The notes below the pieces were generated by a model. The model did no database searches, was not told where the DNA came from, and worked only from the letters and a program-made list of their open reading frames with translations. Source: an uncultured Acetatifactor sp. (GTDB lineage Bacteria > Bacillota > Clostridia > Lachnospirales > Lachnospiraceae). Taken from it: a stretch of 49,115 nt of DNA. The stretch's first letter is position 1, and the number at the start of each line of letters is the position of its first letter. Positions 16,649-25,306 of the stretch are shown here, one piece after another. The stretch covers positions 1 through 49,115 of the forward strand of contig CAJUFO010000027.1 in the NCBI GenBank assembly GCA_910585615.1. Reading direction: 5' to 3'. Both the position numbers and the translations under genes were made by a program.

Positions 16649-17830
16649 ATGAACCGGAATGAGTGGAAAGAACGGGAAGCGGTCTATACATGCTGGCTGT
16701 GCAACTTCCCGGATATGGGAAATAAACAGCTGCACAGGCTTACGGAGCTTTGCGGCGGGCCGGAGGCGGCCTACCTGGCGGACAAGGAGAAATGGGGCCA
16801 GGTGCTGAACCCCAGACAGGTGCAGAGCCTTGCCCGGTATACCGCCGCCTGGAAGCCGGAGGCGGAATACCGCAAAATGAAAGAGCAGGGCATCCGCCTG
16901 GTGACCATGGGGGACGAGGGATACCCCAGACGGCTGAAAGACATTCCTGACGCGCCCTACGGCCTGTTTGTCCGAGGAAGGCTGCAGACGGATGATGCCC
17001 CGGCGGTGGCGGTCATCGGTGCCAGGGAATGCTCCGAGTACGGCAGATATGTGGCGAAATGCCTGGGGGCCACTTTGGGGCGGCGGGGCATAACCGTGGT
17101 CAGCGGTATGGCCAGGGGCATCGACGGCATCAGCCAGGAGGCGGCCCTGGAGGCGGGCGGCAATTCCATCGGGGTGCTGGGCTCCGGGGTGGACATCTGC
17201 TATCCTGCCCAGAACAGGCCGATTTACGAGAGGCTGATAAGGACAGGGGCAGCGATCTCCACCTATCCCCTGGGGACGCCCGCCCTTCCCCGGAACTTTC
17301 CGCCCAGGAACCGCATCGTCAGCGGCCTGGCGGATGCGGTGGTCGTGGTGGAGGCCAGGGCAAAGAGCGGGACGCTGATTACCGTGGACATGGCGCTGGA
17401 GCAGGGCAGGGAGGTGTACATCGTCCCGGGCAGGGTGACGGACAGGCTGAGCGACGGCTGCAACCGCCTGGTGAAGCAGGGGGCCGGAATCGTGCTCAGT
17501 CCCGAGAGCTTCCTGGAGGAAATCTGGCAGCTTTGGGAGACGGGGAAAAAGGCGGCCGGCGCCGGATCGGGAGGGAAAGCAGGCTGTAAGGAGGCCAATG
17601 CCTTTCTGGAGCGGCCGGACACGGCGGGCCTGCCGGAGGAGCTGGCGCGTGTGGCCGGCGTGCTGGACTTCGATGCCAGGTCCCCGGAGGAGATCCGACA
17701 GCGCCTGTGGGACAGATACCCGGAGAAGCCGTATCCGGAGAAGCAGATCGTAGCCTGCCTGATGCAGCTTTGCATGGAGGATCTGGCGATTCAGGTGAGC
17801 CCGGGACGGTTCTGCTGCAGGAGGGGCTGA
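16649..17830 (+). CDS. dprA: DNA-processing protein DprA
   Basis: DprA binds incoming single-stranded DNA and loads RecA during transformation. The native start is the ATG at 16649 (ribosome site GAAAGG at 16635-16640), giving 393 residues. Visible features are an N-terminal SAM/HhH-like part ('LYxxNFPDMGNKQLHRL'-type), the Rossmann-like DprA core with 'VAVIGARECSEYGRY', 'SGMARGID' (Gly153) and 'LGSGVDICYP', the 'FPPRNRI' segment and a C-terminal winged helix. It follows the comM remnant by 119 nt. The same frame is open leftwards through the comM remnant to the integrase start, so an automatic caller may report a fused protein. No separate promoter is evident, so transcription may come from the element or from readthrough. 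Confidence 0.92.
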   Translation: MNRNEWKEREAVYTCWLCNFPDMGNKQLHRLTELCGGPEAAYLADKEKWGQVLNPRQVQSLARYTAAWKPEAEYRKMKEQGIRLVTMGDEGYPRRLKDIPDAPYGLFVRGRLQTDDAPAVAVIGARECSEYGRYVAKCLGATLGRRGITVVSGMARGIDGISQEAALEAGGNSIGVLGSGVDICYPAQNRPIYERLIRTGAAISTYPLGTPALPRNFPPRNRIVSGLADAVVVVEARAKSGTLITVDMALEQGREVYIVPGRVTDRLSDGCNRLVKQGAGIVLSPESFLEEIWQLWETGKKAAGAGSGGKAGCKEANAFLERPDTAGLPEELARVAGVLDFDARSPEEIRQRLWDRYPEKPYPEKQIVACLMQLCMEDLAIQVSPGRFCCRRG

Positions 17831-17930
17831 GAGGCCGTCTGAACCCTATAAGCCCCGCCAGCCGTTTGTGAGCCCCGCCGCCCATAAGTCCCCTGCCGCC
17901 GCCCATGAGTCCCTGCTGCGCCCTCTGCGG
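17831..17930. repeat. GC-rich degenerate tandem repeat after dprA
   Basis: About 17845-17916 shows three to four imperfect units of roughly 20-25 bp built on 'ATAAG(T/C)CCC' or 'TGAG(T/C)CCC' followed by GCCGCC-type segments. It is strongly strand-asymmetric (C-rich on +). It may be slippage-prone spacer DNA. There is no coding signal and no terminator. Confidence 0.35.
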
Positions 17931-17945
17931 AACGCCCGGTTAGGG

Positions 17946-17974
17946 TTGCTTTTTCAGGTGCTTTCGTTTATATT
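17946..17974 (+). promoter_or_regulatory. sigma-A-like promoter for ispG-polC
   Basis: TTGCTT (17946-17951) and TATATT (17969-17974) are separated by exactly 17 nt. They lie about 190 nt before the ispG start in the non-coding gap 17831-18161. Confidence 0.6.
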
Positions 17975-18161
17975 AGAATGTATGGAAAAAGCCGTGAGGC
18001 GATAGATTCATAGACTCTCGGAATTTCAGAAGGTAAAATCAGGCATTGTGGCAGGACGGCGCCTGGAAAAGGGGAGGAATCGCTCCCAGGGATTTCCGGA
18101 AAGCCGTGTGATATGTGGCCTGGAGATTCCGAGAGGATATATTCTGAAAAAGGAGGCTGCC

Positions 18162-19214
18162 ATGCACAGGGAGAAGACGAGAGTAGTACAGATAGGCGAC
18201 AGAAAAGTAGGGGGAGGCAATCCGATCCTGATTCAGTCCATGACCAACACCAGGACCCAGGATGTGGCCGCCACCGTGGCCCAGATTCTGGCGCTGGAGC
18301 AGGCGGGCTGCGAAATCGTGCGCTGCACGGTGCCGGACATGGAGGCCGCGGAAGCCCTTGCGGAGATCAAAAAGCAGATACATGTCCCCCTGGTGGCGGA
18401 CATCCACTTTGACTACAGGATGGCCATCGCCTCCATGGAGAACGGGGCGGACAAAATCCGCATCAACCCCGGCAACATCGGCGGCCCCGACAAGGTGCAG
18501 GCTGTGGTGGCCACGGCGAAGGAGCGGGGCATCCCCATCCGGGTAGGGGTCAACAGCGGCTCCCTGGAGAAGGCATTGATAGAAAAATACGGCGGCGTCA
18601 CCGCGGAGGGCATCGTGGAGAGCGCCCTGGACAAGGTGGCCATGATAGAAGAATTCGACTACGAGAATATAGTCATAAGCATCAAATCCTCGGATGTGCT
18701 CATGTGCGTGAAGGCCCACGAGCTGCTGGCGGCCCGGACGGATTATCCCCTCCATGTGGGGATCACCGAGGCCGGGACTGTGTGGAGCGGCAATATCAAA
18801 TCCTCCATCGGCCTGGGCCTGATTCTCCACCAGGGCATCGGCGATACCCTCCGGGTGTCCCTGTCGGGAGACCCTGTGGAGGAGATCAGGTCGGCGAAGC
18901 TGATCCTGCGGACGCTGGGCCTGCGGGGAGGCGGCATCGAGGTGGTGTCCTGCCCTACCTGCGGCAGGACCAGGATAGACCTGATTGGCCTGGCGGCCAG
19001 GGTGGAGCGGCTGGCGGCGGACTATCCCCTGGACATCAAGGTGGCCGTCATGGGCTGTGCGGTGAACGGCCCCGGGGAGGCCAGGGAGGCCGACCTGGGA
19101 GTGGCAGGCGGAGCGGGCGAGGGGCTCCTGTTCAAAAAAGGGGAGATCCTGCGCAAGGTTCCCGAGGAGCAGCTGTTGGACGCGTTAAAGGAAGAGCTGG
19201 ATAACTGGAAATGA
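18162..19214 (+). CDS. ispG: 4-hydroxy-3-methylbut-2-en-1-yl diphosphate synthase (IspG/GcpE)
   Basis: IspG catalyses the penultimate MEP-pathway step, reducing the cyclic diphosphate to HMBPP with a [4Fe-4S] cluster. The start is the ATG at 18162 behind AAAAAGGAGG (18148-18154). A longer frame from 18048 lacks a site and would add 38 atypical residues. The 350-residue length is normal. Seen in order are a TIM-barrel part ('GGNPILIQSMTNT', 'VPLVADIHFDYRMA', 'RINPGNIG') and the cluster-binding Cys264, Cys267 and Cys299 in 'CPTCGRTRIDL' and 'MGCAVNGPGEA'. The stop overlaps the polC start (ATGA), so the two are coupled. In many relatives dxr and rseP precede ispG; here they do not. Confidence 0.95.
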   Translation: MHREKTRVVQIGDRKVGGGNPILIQSMTNTRTQDVAATVAQILALEQAGCEIVRCTVPDMEAAEALAEIKKQIHVPLVADIHFDYRMAIASMENGADKIRINPGNIGGPDKVQAVVATAKERGIPIRVGVNSGSLEKALIEKYGGVTAEGIVESALDKVAMIEEFDYENIVISIKSSDVLMCVKAHELLAARTDYPLHVGITEAGTVWSGNIKSSIGLGLILHQGIGDTLRVSLSGDPVEEIRSAKLILRTLGLRGGGIEVVSCPTCGRTRIDLIGLAARVERLAADYPLDIKVAVMGCAVNGPGEAREADLGVAGGAGEGLLFKKGEILRKVPEEQLLDALKEELDNWK

Positions 19215-22200
19215 TGACAAAAGCGAAACCATTTTTTGAAGTATTCCCCTCCCTGGAGCTGAAGGGGACTTTGCACGACAAGCTGGAGCAGACGGCGGTG
19301 GAGCGGGTGTCCGCCACGAAACAGAAGGACAGGCTCTCAGTCTATCTGTTCAGCACCAGATTGCTGCCCAAAGAGGACATCTGGGCAGCGGAAAAGGCGA
19401 TCAAATCCCAGCTTTTTCCCCATGCTTTTTTGACAGTGCGGATATTCGAGCGCTTCGAGCTCTCTGCCCAGTATACCCCGGAGAACCTGATGGAGGCCTA
19501 CCGGGAGAGCATCCTGGCGGAGCTGAAAGAGTACAGCCATGTGGAGTACAATGCATTCCGCACGGCGCAGATAACCTATCCGGAGTCCGGGCGGATTCGG
19601 CTGACCATTGACGATACGGTGCTGAACCACAGCAAGGAGCCGGAGCTGATCCGGGTGCTGGAGAAGATACTGGTGGAGCGCTGCGGCCTGACGGCAGGCG
19701 TGGAGGTAGGCTACAGAGAGGCGGAGTCCGGCAGGTTCGCCGAGGATGACGAGCTGCGGCTCCAGATGAAGGTCAACGAGATCTTCCTGCGGGCGAAGGC
19801 CTGCGGGGCCTACGGGGAGGGGCAGTCCGGGCAGACGGCCCCGGGAGGCGGGTCCGCCAATGGCCGGGGAGGCCCGGGCGGAGACCGCCGGGGGGCAAAG
19901 GGCGACGCCAAGTCCGGCGGCTTCCCGGCCGGAGGAGCCGCAAAGGGCAATGGCTTCGTCCCCGGAGAGAGGAACGGGGACGGCGGAAACGGCTTCGGTG
20001 GGAGAGCGGATGCTCCGGGAGACGGCAGCGGAAACGGAAAAAAGGCATTCCGGGGCGATTTCAAGCGGGGCGAGTTCCGCAGAGGCGACCGTCCCTTAAA
20101 GCAGTCCGACAATCCCGATGTGATCTACGGAAAGGACTTCGAGGAGGAGCCCATCCCCATCGACGAGATCATCGGCGAGGTGGGTGATGTGACCATCCGC
20201 GGCAAGGTCCTGAAGACGGAAAGCCGTGAGATCAGGAACGAGAGGACGATAGTCATATTCGATGTGACGGACTTCACGGACACCATGACCGTGAAGCTCT
20301 TCACCAAGACGGAATTCGTGAAGGAGCTTCTGGGAAGCCTGAAGCCCGGCACCTTCGTGAAGCTCAAGGGCGTGGCCACCTTGGACAAATTCGACCATGA
20401 GCTCACCATAGGCTCCCTCACCGGCATCAAGAAGATACCGAATTTCGTCAAGGTCCGCTCCGACACTGCCGCCCATAAACGGGTGGAGCTGCACTGCCAT
20501 ACCAAGATGAGCGACTTTGACGGTGTCTCTGAGGCCAAGGACATCGTGAAACGGGCCTACGGGTGGGGCCATCGGGCCATCGCCATCACGGACCACGGCG
20601 TGGTGCAGGGCTTCACGGATGCCTACCATGTGTGGGAGGACCTCTGGAAGGCAGAGAAGGGGAAATGCAAGGACCAGGGAAAGGAGCCCCCGGACAAGCA
20701 GGACTTCTTCAAGGTCATCTACGGCGTGGAGGCCTATCTGGTGGACGATCTGAAGGAAATCGTCACCGGGGACAAGGGCGGCACACTGGAAGACGATTTT
20801 GTGGTATTCGACATCGAGACCACGGGCTTCTCGCCGGTGAACAACCGGATCATCGAAATCGGAGCGGTAAAGGTCTGCGGCGGCCAGGTGACGGAGCGCT
20901 TCTCCACCTTCGTGAACCCCCAGGTGCCCATCCCCTTTGAGATAGAGAAGCTCACCGGCATCCGGGACGACATGGTGACGGACGCTCCATTGATCGAGGA
21001 GGTGCTGCCCCGGTTCCTGGAATTTTGCCGGGGCGCAATTCTGGTGGCCCACAACGCGGGCTTCGACATGAGCTTCATGCTGGAGAATGCCAGGAGGCAG
21101 GGCCTCCCCATGGAGCATCCCTATATCGACACCGTGGGCATCGCCAGGGTGCTGCTTCCGAACCAGGCCAAGCACACCCTGGACGCGGTGGCGAAGACCC
21201 TGAACATCTCCCTGGAGAACCATCACCGGGCGGTGGACGATGCGGAGTGCACGGCGTGGATCTTCGTGAAGCTCATCCAGATGCTGGAGGAAAAGGACAT
21301 CCATACGTTGGCGCAGCTAAACGCTCTGGGAGCCGCCAGCGCGGATCTGGTGAAGAAAGCGCCCACCTACCATGCCATCATTTTGGCCAAGAACGACCTG
21401 GGCCGCATCAACCTCTACCGCCTGGTGACGGAGTCCCACCTGACCTATTACGCAAGTAGGCACCCCAGGATTCCCAAGAGCCTGATTCAGAAGTACAGGG
21501 AGGGACTCATATTGGGGAGCGCCTGTGAGGCCGGGGAGCTCTACCGGGCCCTGCTGGACGGCCAGAGCGACATGCAGATTGCCAGGATAGTGAACTTTTA
21601 TGACTATCTGGAGATCCAGCCCACGGGCAACAATAAGTTCATGATAAAGTCCGAGCGGATACGGAATGTGGATTCCATGGAGGACATCCAGGAGATGAAC
21701 CGGCGGGTGGTGAAGCTGGGCGAGCAGTTCCACAAGCCCGTGGTGGGAACCTGCGACGTGCATTTCTTAGATCCCGAGGACGAGGTCTACCGCCGCATCA
21801 TCATGGCCGGCAGGGGCTTTGAGGACGCTGACGAGCAGGCGCCCCTGTTCCTGCACACCACGGAGGAGATGCTGGAGGAATTCGATTACCTGGGGAGCGA
21901 CAAGGCCTATGAGGTCGTAGTGAAAAACACCAACATGATAGCCGACATGGTGGAGCAGATAGCCCCGGTGCGGCCGGACAAATGCGCCCCTGTCATCGAG
22001 GACAGCGACAAGACGCTGACCAAGATCTGCTACGACAAGGCCCATGAGATCTACGGGCCGGAATTGCCGGAAATCGTGGAGGCGAGGCTGAAAAAGGAGC
22101 TCCATTCCATCATCACCAACGGCTTCGCGGTGATGTACATCATAGCGCAGAAATTGGTGTGGAAATCCGTGGAGGACGGGTATCTGGTGGGCTCCAGGGG

Positions 22201-23905
22201 AAGCGTGGGAAGCTCCTTCGTGGCCACCATGGCGGGAATCACGGAGATTAATCCCCTAAGCCCCCACTATTACTGTACCAAATGCCATTACGTGGACTTC
22301 GAGGAGGAGGACGTGAAGGCCTACGGCGGCAAGGCGGGAGTGGACATGCCGGACAAAAACTGCCCGGTCTGCGGGGAGCCTCTGCACAAGGACGGCTTCG
22401 ACATCCCTTTCGAGACCTTCCTGGGCTTTAAAGGGGACAAGGAGCCGGACATCGACCTGAACTTCTCCGGGGAGTACCAGTCCAAGGCCCATAAGTACAC
22501 GGAGGTCATCTTCGGCGCGGGCCAGACCTTCCGGGCGGGCACCATCGCCACCCTGGCGGACAAGACCGCTTTCGGCTATGTGAAGAATTACTTCGAGGAG
22601 AGGAACAGGCACAGGAGGAAGAGCGAGATGGAGCGGCTGGCCATGGGCGTGGCAGGGGTCAGGCGCAGCACCGGCCAGCACCCCGGCGGCATCGTTGTGC
22701 TGCCCTTCGGCCAGGACATCAACTCCTTCACCCCGGTGCAGCATCCGGCCAACGACATGGAGACGGATATCGTCACCACGCATTTTGATTATCACTCTAT
22801 CGACCACAACCTGCTGAAACTGGACATTCTGGGACACGACGATCCCACCATGATCAGGATGCTCCAGGACCTCACAGGCGTGGATCCCCTGACCATCCCC
22901 CTGGACGGGCAGGAGGTCATGAGCCTGTTCCAGAATACGGACGCCCTGGGGATCACCCCTGACCAGATCGGGGGCACGAAGCTGGGCATCCTGGGGATAC
23001 CCGAGTTCGGCACGGATTTCGCCATGCAGATGGTCATCGACGCCCAGCCCAAGGCCTTCTCGGACCTGGTGCGGATTTCCGGGCTGTCCCATGGCACGGA
23101 TGTGTGGGTGGGCAATGCGAAGGACCTGATCATGAGCGGCACGGCCACCATCTCCACGGCCATCTGTACCCGTGACGATATCATGATCTACCTGATCCAG
23201 ATGGGGGTGGAGTCCAGCCTGGCCTTCACCATCATGGAGAGCGTCCGGAAGGGCAAGGGCCTTAAGGACGACTGGATCGCGGCCATGAAGGAGAAGGAGG
23301 TGCCGGACTGGTACATCGCCTCCTGCAAGAAGATAAAGTACATGTTCCCCAAGGCCCACGCGGCGGCCTATGTCATGATGGCCTGGCGCATCGCCTACTG
23401 CAAGGTGCACTATCCGCTGGCCTACTACGGGGCTTATTTCAGTATCCGGGCCAAGGCCTTCTCCTATGAGCTGATGTGCCAGGGAAAGGCTCGCCTGGAA
23501 GCCAACATGGCGGACTACAAACGTAGGATGGACGCGGCGGCGGACAAAGAGCCGGGGGCGGTTCCCCTCACCAACAGAGAGGAGGGGGCCTACGGCGACA
23601 TGCGCATCGTCCAGGAGATGTATGAAAGGGGCTACGAATTCATGCCCATCGACATCTTCACCGCCCAATCCAGATCCTTCCAGATCGTGGACGGCAAGCT
23701 CATGCCCTCCTTAAACAGCATAGAAGGCCTGGGGGACAAGGCGGCGGACGCCATTGTGGAGGCGGTGAAGGACGGGCCCTTCCTGTCCAAGGACGACTTC
23801 AGGGAACGGACGAAGGTGTCAAAGACCATGGTGGACCTCATGGATTCCCTGAACCTGCTGGGGAGCCTGCCGGAGTCCAATCAGTTGAGCCTGTTTGATC
23901 TTTAG
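19211..23905 (+). CDS. polC: DNA polymerase III alpha subunit, PolC type
   Basis: PolC is the replicative polymerase of low-GC Gram-positive bacteria. The ATG at 19211 overlaps the ispG stop. The product has 1,564 residues, longer than the usual 1,430-1,460. In order it has an N-terminal domain, a Gly/Asn/Lys-rich linker (about 201-296), an OB fold (about 310-410), a PHP domain beginning 'ELHCHTKMSDFDG' (His428, His430) that is interrupted by the proofreading DEDDh exonuclease ('FDIETTGF', Asp534), and the polymerase palm with 'EPDIDLNF' (Asp1080, Asp1082). A zinc-binding four-Cys set ('CTKCHY', 'CPVCGEP') lies just before it. It ends with HhH and C-terminal segments ('LNSIEGLGDKAA'). The extra length is explained by the linker. 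Confidence 0.96.
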   Translation: MMTKAKPFFEVFPSLELKGTLHDKLEQTAVERVSATKQKDRLSVYLFSTRLLPKEDIWAAEKAIKSQLFPHAFLTVRIFERFELSAQYTPENLMEAYRESILAELKEYSHVEYNAFRTAQITYPESGRIRLTIDDTVLNHSKEPELIRVLEKILVERCGLTAGVEVGYREAESGRFAEDDELRLQMKVNEIFLRAKACGAYGEGQSGQTAPGGGSANGRGGPGGDRRGAKGDAKSGGFPAGGAAKGNGFVPGERNGDGGNGFGGRADAPGDGSGNGKKAFRGDFKRGEFRRGDRPLKQSDNPDVIYGKDFEEEPIPIDEIIGEVGDVTIRGKVLKTESREIRNERTIVIFDVTDFTDTMTVKLFTKTEFVKELLGSLKPGTFVKLKGVATLDKFDHELTIGSLTGIKKIPNFVKVRSDTAAHKRVELHCHTKMSDFDGVSEAKDIVKRAYGWGHRAIAITDHGVVQGFTDAYHVWEDLWKAEKGKCKDQGKEPPDKQDFFKVIYGVEAYLVDDLKEIVTGDKGGTLEDDFVVFDIETTGFSPVNNRIIEIGAVKVCGGQVTERFSTFVNPQVPIPFEIEKLTGIRDDMVTDAPLIEEVLPRFLEFCRGAILVAHNAGFDMSFMLENARRQGLPMEHPYIDTVGIARVLLPNQAKHTLDAVAKTLNISLENHHRAVDDAECTAWIFVKLIQMLEEKDIHTLAQLNALGAASADLVKKAPTYHAIILAKNDLGRINLYRLVTESHLTYYASRHPRIPKSLIQKYREGLILGSACEAGELYRALLDGQSDMQIARIVNFYDYLEIQPTGNNKFMIKSERIRNVDSMEDIQEMNRRVVKLGEQFHKPVVGTCDVHFLDPEDEVYRRIIMAGRGFEDADEQAPLFLHTTEEMLEEFDYLGSDKAYEVVVKNTNMIADMVEQIAPVRPDKCAPVIEDSDKTLTKICYDKAHEIYGPELPEIVEARLKKELHSIITNGFAVMYIIAQKLVWKSVEDGYLVGSRGSVGSSFVATMAGITEINPLSPHYYCTKCHYVDFEEEDVKAYGGKAGVDMPDKNCPVCGEPLHKDGFDIPFETFLGFKGDKEPDIDLNFSGEYQSKAHKYTEVIFGAGQTFRAGTIATLADKTAFGYVKNYFEERNRHRRKSEMERLAMGVAGVRRSTGQHPGGIVVLPFGQDINSFTPVQHPANDMETDIVTTHFDYHSIDHNLLKLDILGHDDPTMIRMLQDLTGVDPLTIPLDGQEVMSLFQNTDALGITPDQIGGTKLGILGIPEFGTDFAMQMVIDAQPKAFSDLVRISGLSHGTDVWVGNAKDLIMSGTATISTAICTRDDIMIYLIQMGVESSLAFTIMESVRKGKGLKDDWIAAMKEKEVPDWYIASCKKIKYMFPKAHAAAYVMMAWRIAYCKVHYPLAYYGAYFSIRAKAFSYELMCQGKARLEANMADYKRRMDAAADKEPGAVPLTNREEGAYGDMRIVQEMYERGYEFMPIDIFTAQSRSFQIVDGKLMPSLNSIEGLGDKAADAIVEAVKDGPFLSKDDFRERTKVSKTMVDLMDSLNLLGSLPESNQLSLFDL

Positions 23906-23939
23906 GGTGGAGCGGCAAGAAGGATGCGGGTGGAACGAT

Positions 23940-23965
23940 TTGGTGAAACAATTTGTGGGTATAAT
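23940..23965 (+). promoter_or_regulatory. Promoter candidate of the ATPase/nuclease pair
   Basis: A perfect TATAAT (23960-23965) follows a poor -35 (TTGGTG, 23940-23945, spacing 14), so the -10 is the main support. It lies about 50 nt before the GTG start. Confidence 0.45.
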
Positions 23966-23974
23966 TGAAAGTGC

Positions 23975-24004
23975 CTCTTATAGTAGCGTCATCTCTTATA
24001 GAAG
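23975..24004. repeat. 12-bp direct repeat between promoter and ATPase gene
   Basis: CTCTTATAGTAG (23975-23986) and CTCTTATAGAAG (23993-24004) differ at one base and are 18 bp apart start to start. They lie in the presumed leader just before the ribosome site, where a repressor or RNA-binding regulator could act. Confidence 0.45.
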
Positions 24005-24016
24005 AGGGGGATTGTT

Positions 24017-25306
24017 GTGGTTTTGTCGTTGAAAAATATAGGGAAATTAGTAGAAACCCAGATTGCAATAGATGGTATAACGGTGATTGCAGGGGAAAAC
24101 GATACGGGAAAAAGCACGGTAGGGAAAGCGCTTTTTGCTGTTTTCAACAGCTTTTATGATGTGGACAGGCAAGTGCTTTCTGAGAGGATTGACAGTATAG
24201 AGAGTGTGCTTTCATTAGTGTTGAAAAACGCGAACAGAACACCTGTTAGATATTATATAAGAATATTGGCAGAAGACATTGCGTCACATCAAGTTTCTCT
24301 TTCCCAGAAGTCAGGCTTTAAGGATCGAATCAGTGAATCCGTATTGCAGATGGTGGAGAAATCAGGAGAGGGGACAGATGATTTTCGCTTAATAGAAGTG
24401 AACGATTCTGATGAAGTCGTGCATCGGATTCAGGAAATTATGGATGTATCGGAAGAGGAAATATTGAAAGCCATTGTGGAAAAGAAAATGGATACTGAAT
24501 TCAATGGCCAGGTGACAAATCTTTTCACAAATAAAAAGGGAGAAATCAGGCTGCAGATTAAGGATAAGAGCATAGCTCTTTCCATAGAAAATAACAGAGT
24601 AACAGGTATAGAAAATGCCATCAATCTCCATGTGGAAGCAGTATACATGGACGATCCTTTTCTGCTGGATACCATTCCATCGCCATATTTTGGCATTAGG
24701 TCGCGGTATGCAGATCATAGAACCCATTTAAGGAAGAAGATTTTTGATAATGCCAGTAAGAAGACTGCTGTAGAGGAAATTATCGTAAATAATAAATTCC
24801 AGAACATATATGAGAAGATATCATCCGTCTGTAGTGGAGAGATTGTCAGGAGTAATCAGAAAGAATACAGTTACAAAAGCGCCGATTCCGACAAACTGCT
24901 GGATGTGCGCAACCTCTCCACAGGCTTGAAGACATTCGTCATCCTGAAGACGCTGCTGCTGAACGGCGGAATAGAATACAACGGAGTCGTCATCCTGGAC
25001 GAACCGGAGATTCATCTGCATCCGGAATGGCAGCTCCTCTTCGCGGAATTGATTGTCCTGCTCCACAAAGAATTTGATGTCCACATTCTTCTGAATACCC
25101 ACAGTCCGTATTTCCTGAGGGCAATCCAGGTCTACTCCGCAAAATATGAGATGGCGGACAAGTGCAGATACTATCTGTCAGAAAACAGCGGCAACCAGGC
25201 TGCCATCACAGACGTGAGCGACGACATCGAAAGAATTTATGCCAGGCTGTCGAAACCGTTACAGGATTTGGAGGACGAGAGGTGGAGAGATGATTCGTTG
25301 GCGTGA
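24017..25306 (+). CDS. AAA15/OLD-like ATPase of a two-gene module
   Basis: The GTG at 24017 follows a GAGGGGG ribosome site. The 429-residue protein has an SMC/ABC-like ATPase fold split by a long middle region. Walker A is 'GENDTGKST' (26-34), the signature is 'LSTGLKT' (300-306) and Walker B is 'VVILDEPEIHLHP' with Asp328 and Glu329, followed by an 'LLNTHSPYFLRAI' switch. There is no TOPRIM domain, so it is unlike a complete OLD nuclease. The next gene overlaps it by 17 nt and looks like a nuclease. ATPase plus effector pairs of this kind (for example PARIS, Septu) are anti-phage systems; by analogy this may be a defence sensor. The first 880 bp are AT-rich and the rest is close to host composition, which suggests transfer. 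Confidence 0.8.
   Translation: MVLSLKNIGKLVETQIAIDGITVIAGENDTGKSTVGKALFAVFNSFYDVDRQVLSERIDSIESVLSLVLKNANRTPVRYYIRILAEDIASHQVSLSQKSGFKDRISESVLQMVEKSGEGTDDFRLIEVNDSDEVVHRIQEIMDVSEEEILKAIVEKKMDTEFNGQVTNLFTNKKGEIRLQIKDKSIALSIENNRVTGIENAINLHVEAVYMDDPFLLDTIPSPYFGIRSRYADHRTHLRKKIFDNASKKTAVEEIIVNNKFQNIYEKISSVCSGEIVRSNQKEYSYKSADSDKLLDVRNLSTGLKTFVILKTLLLNGGIEYNGVVILDEPEIHLHPEWQLLFAELIVLLHKEFDVHILLNTHSPYFLRAIQVYSAKYEMADKCRYYLSENSGNQAAITDVSDDIERIYARLSKPLQDLEDERWRDDSLA

Noticed and set aside
22256..23668. 470-codon open frame antisense to polC
   Set aside because: This is a typical shadow of GC-rich coding DNA; the His/Val/Gly-rich translation mirrors polC codons and there is no start signal.
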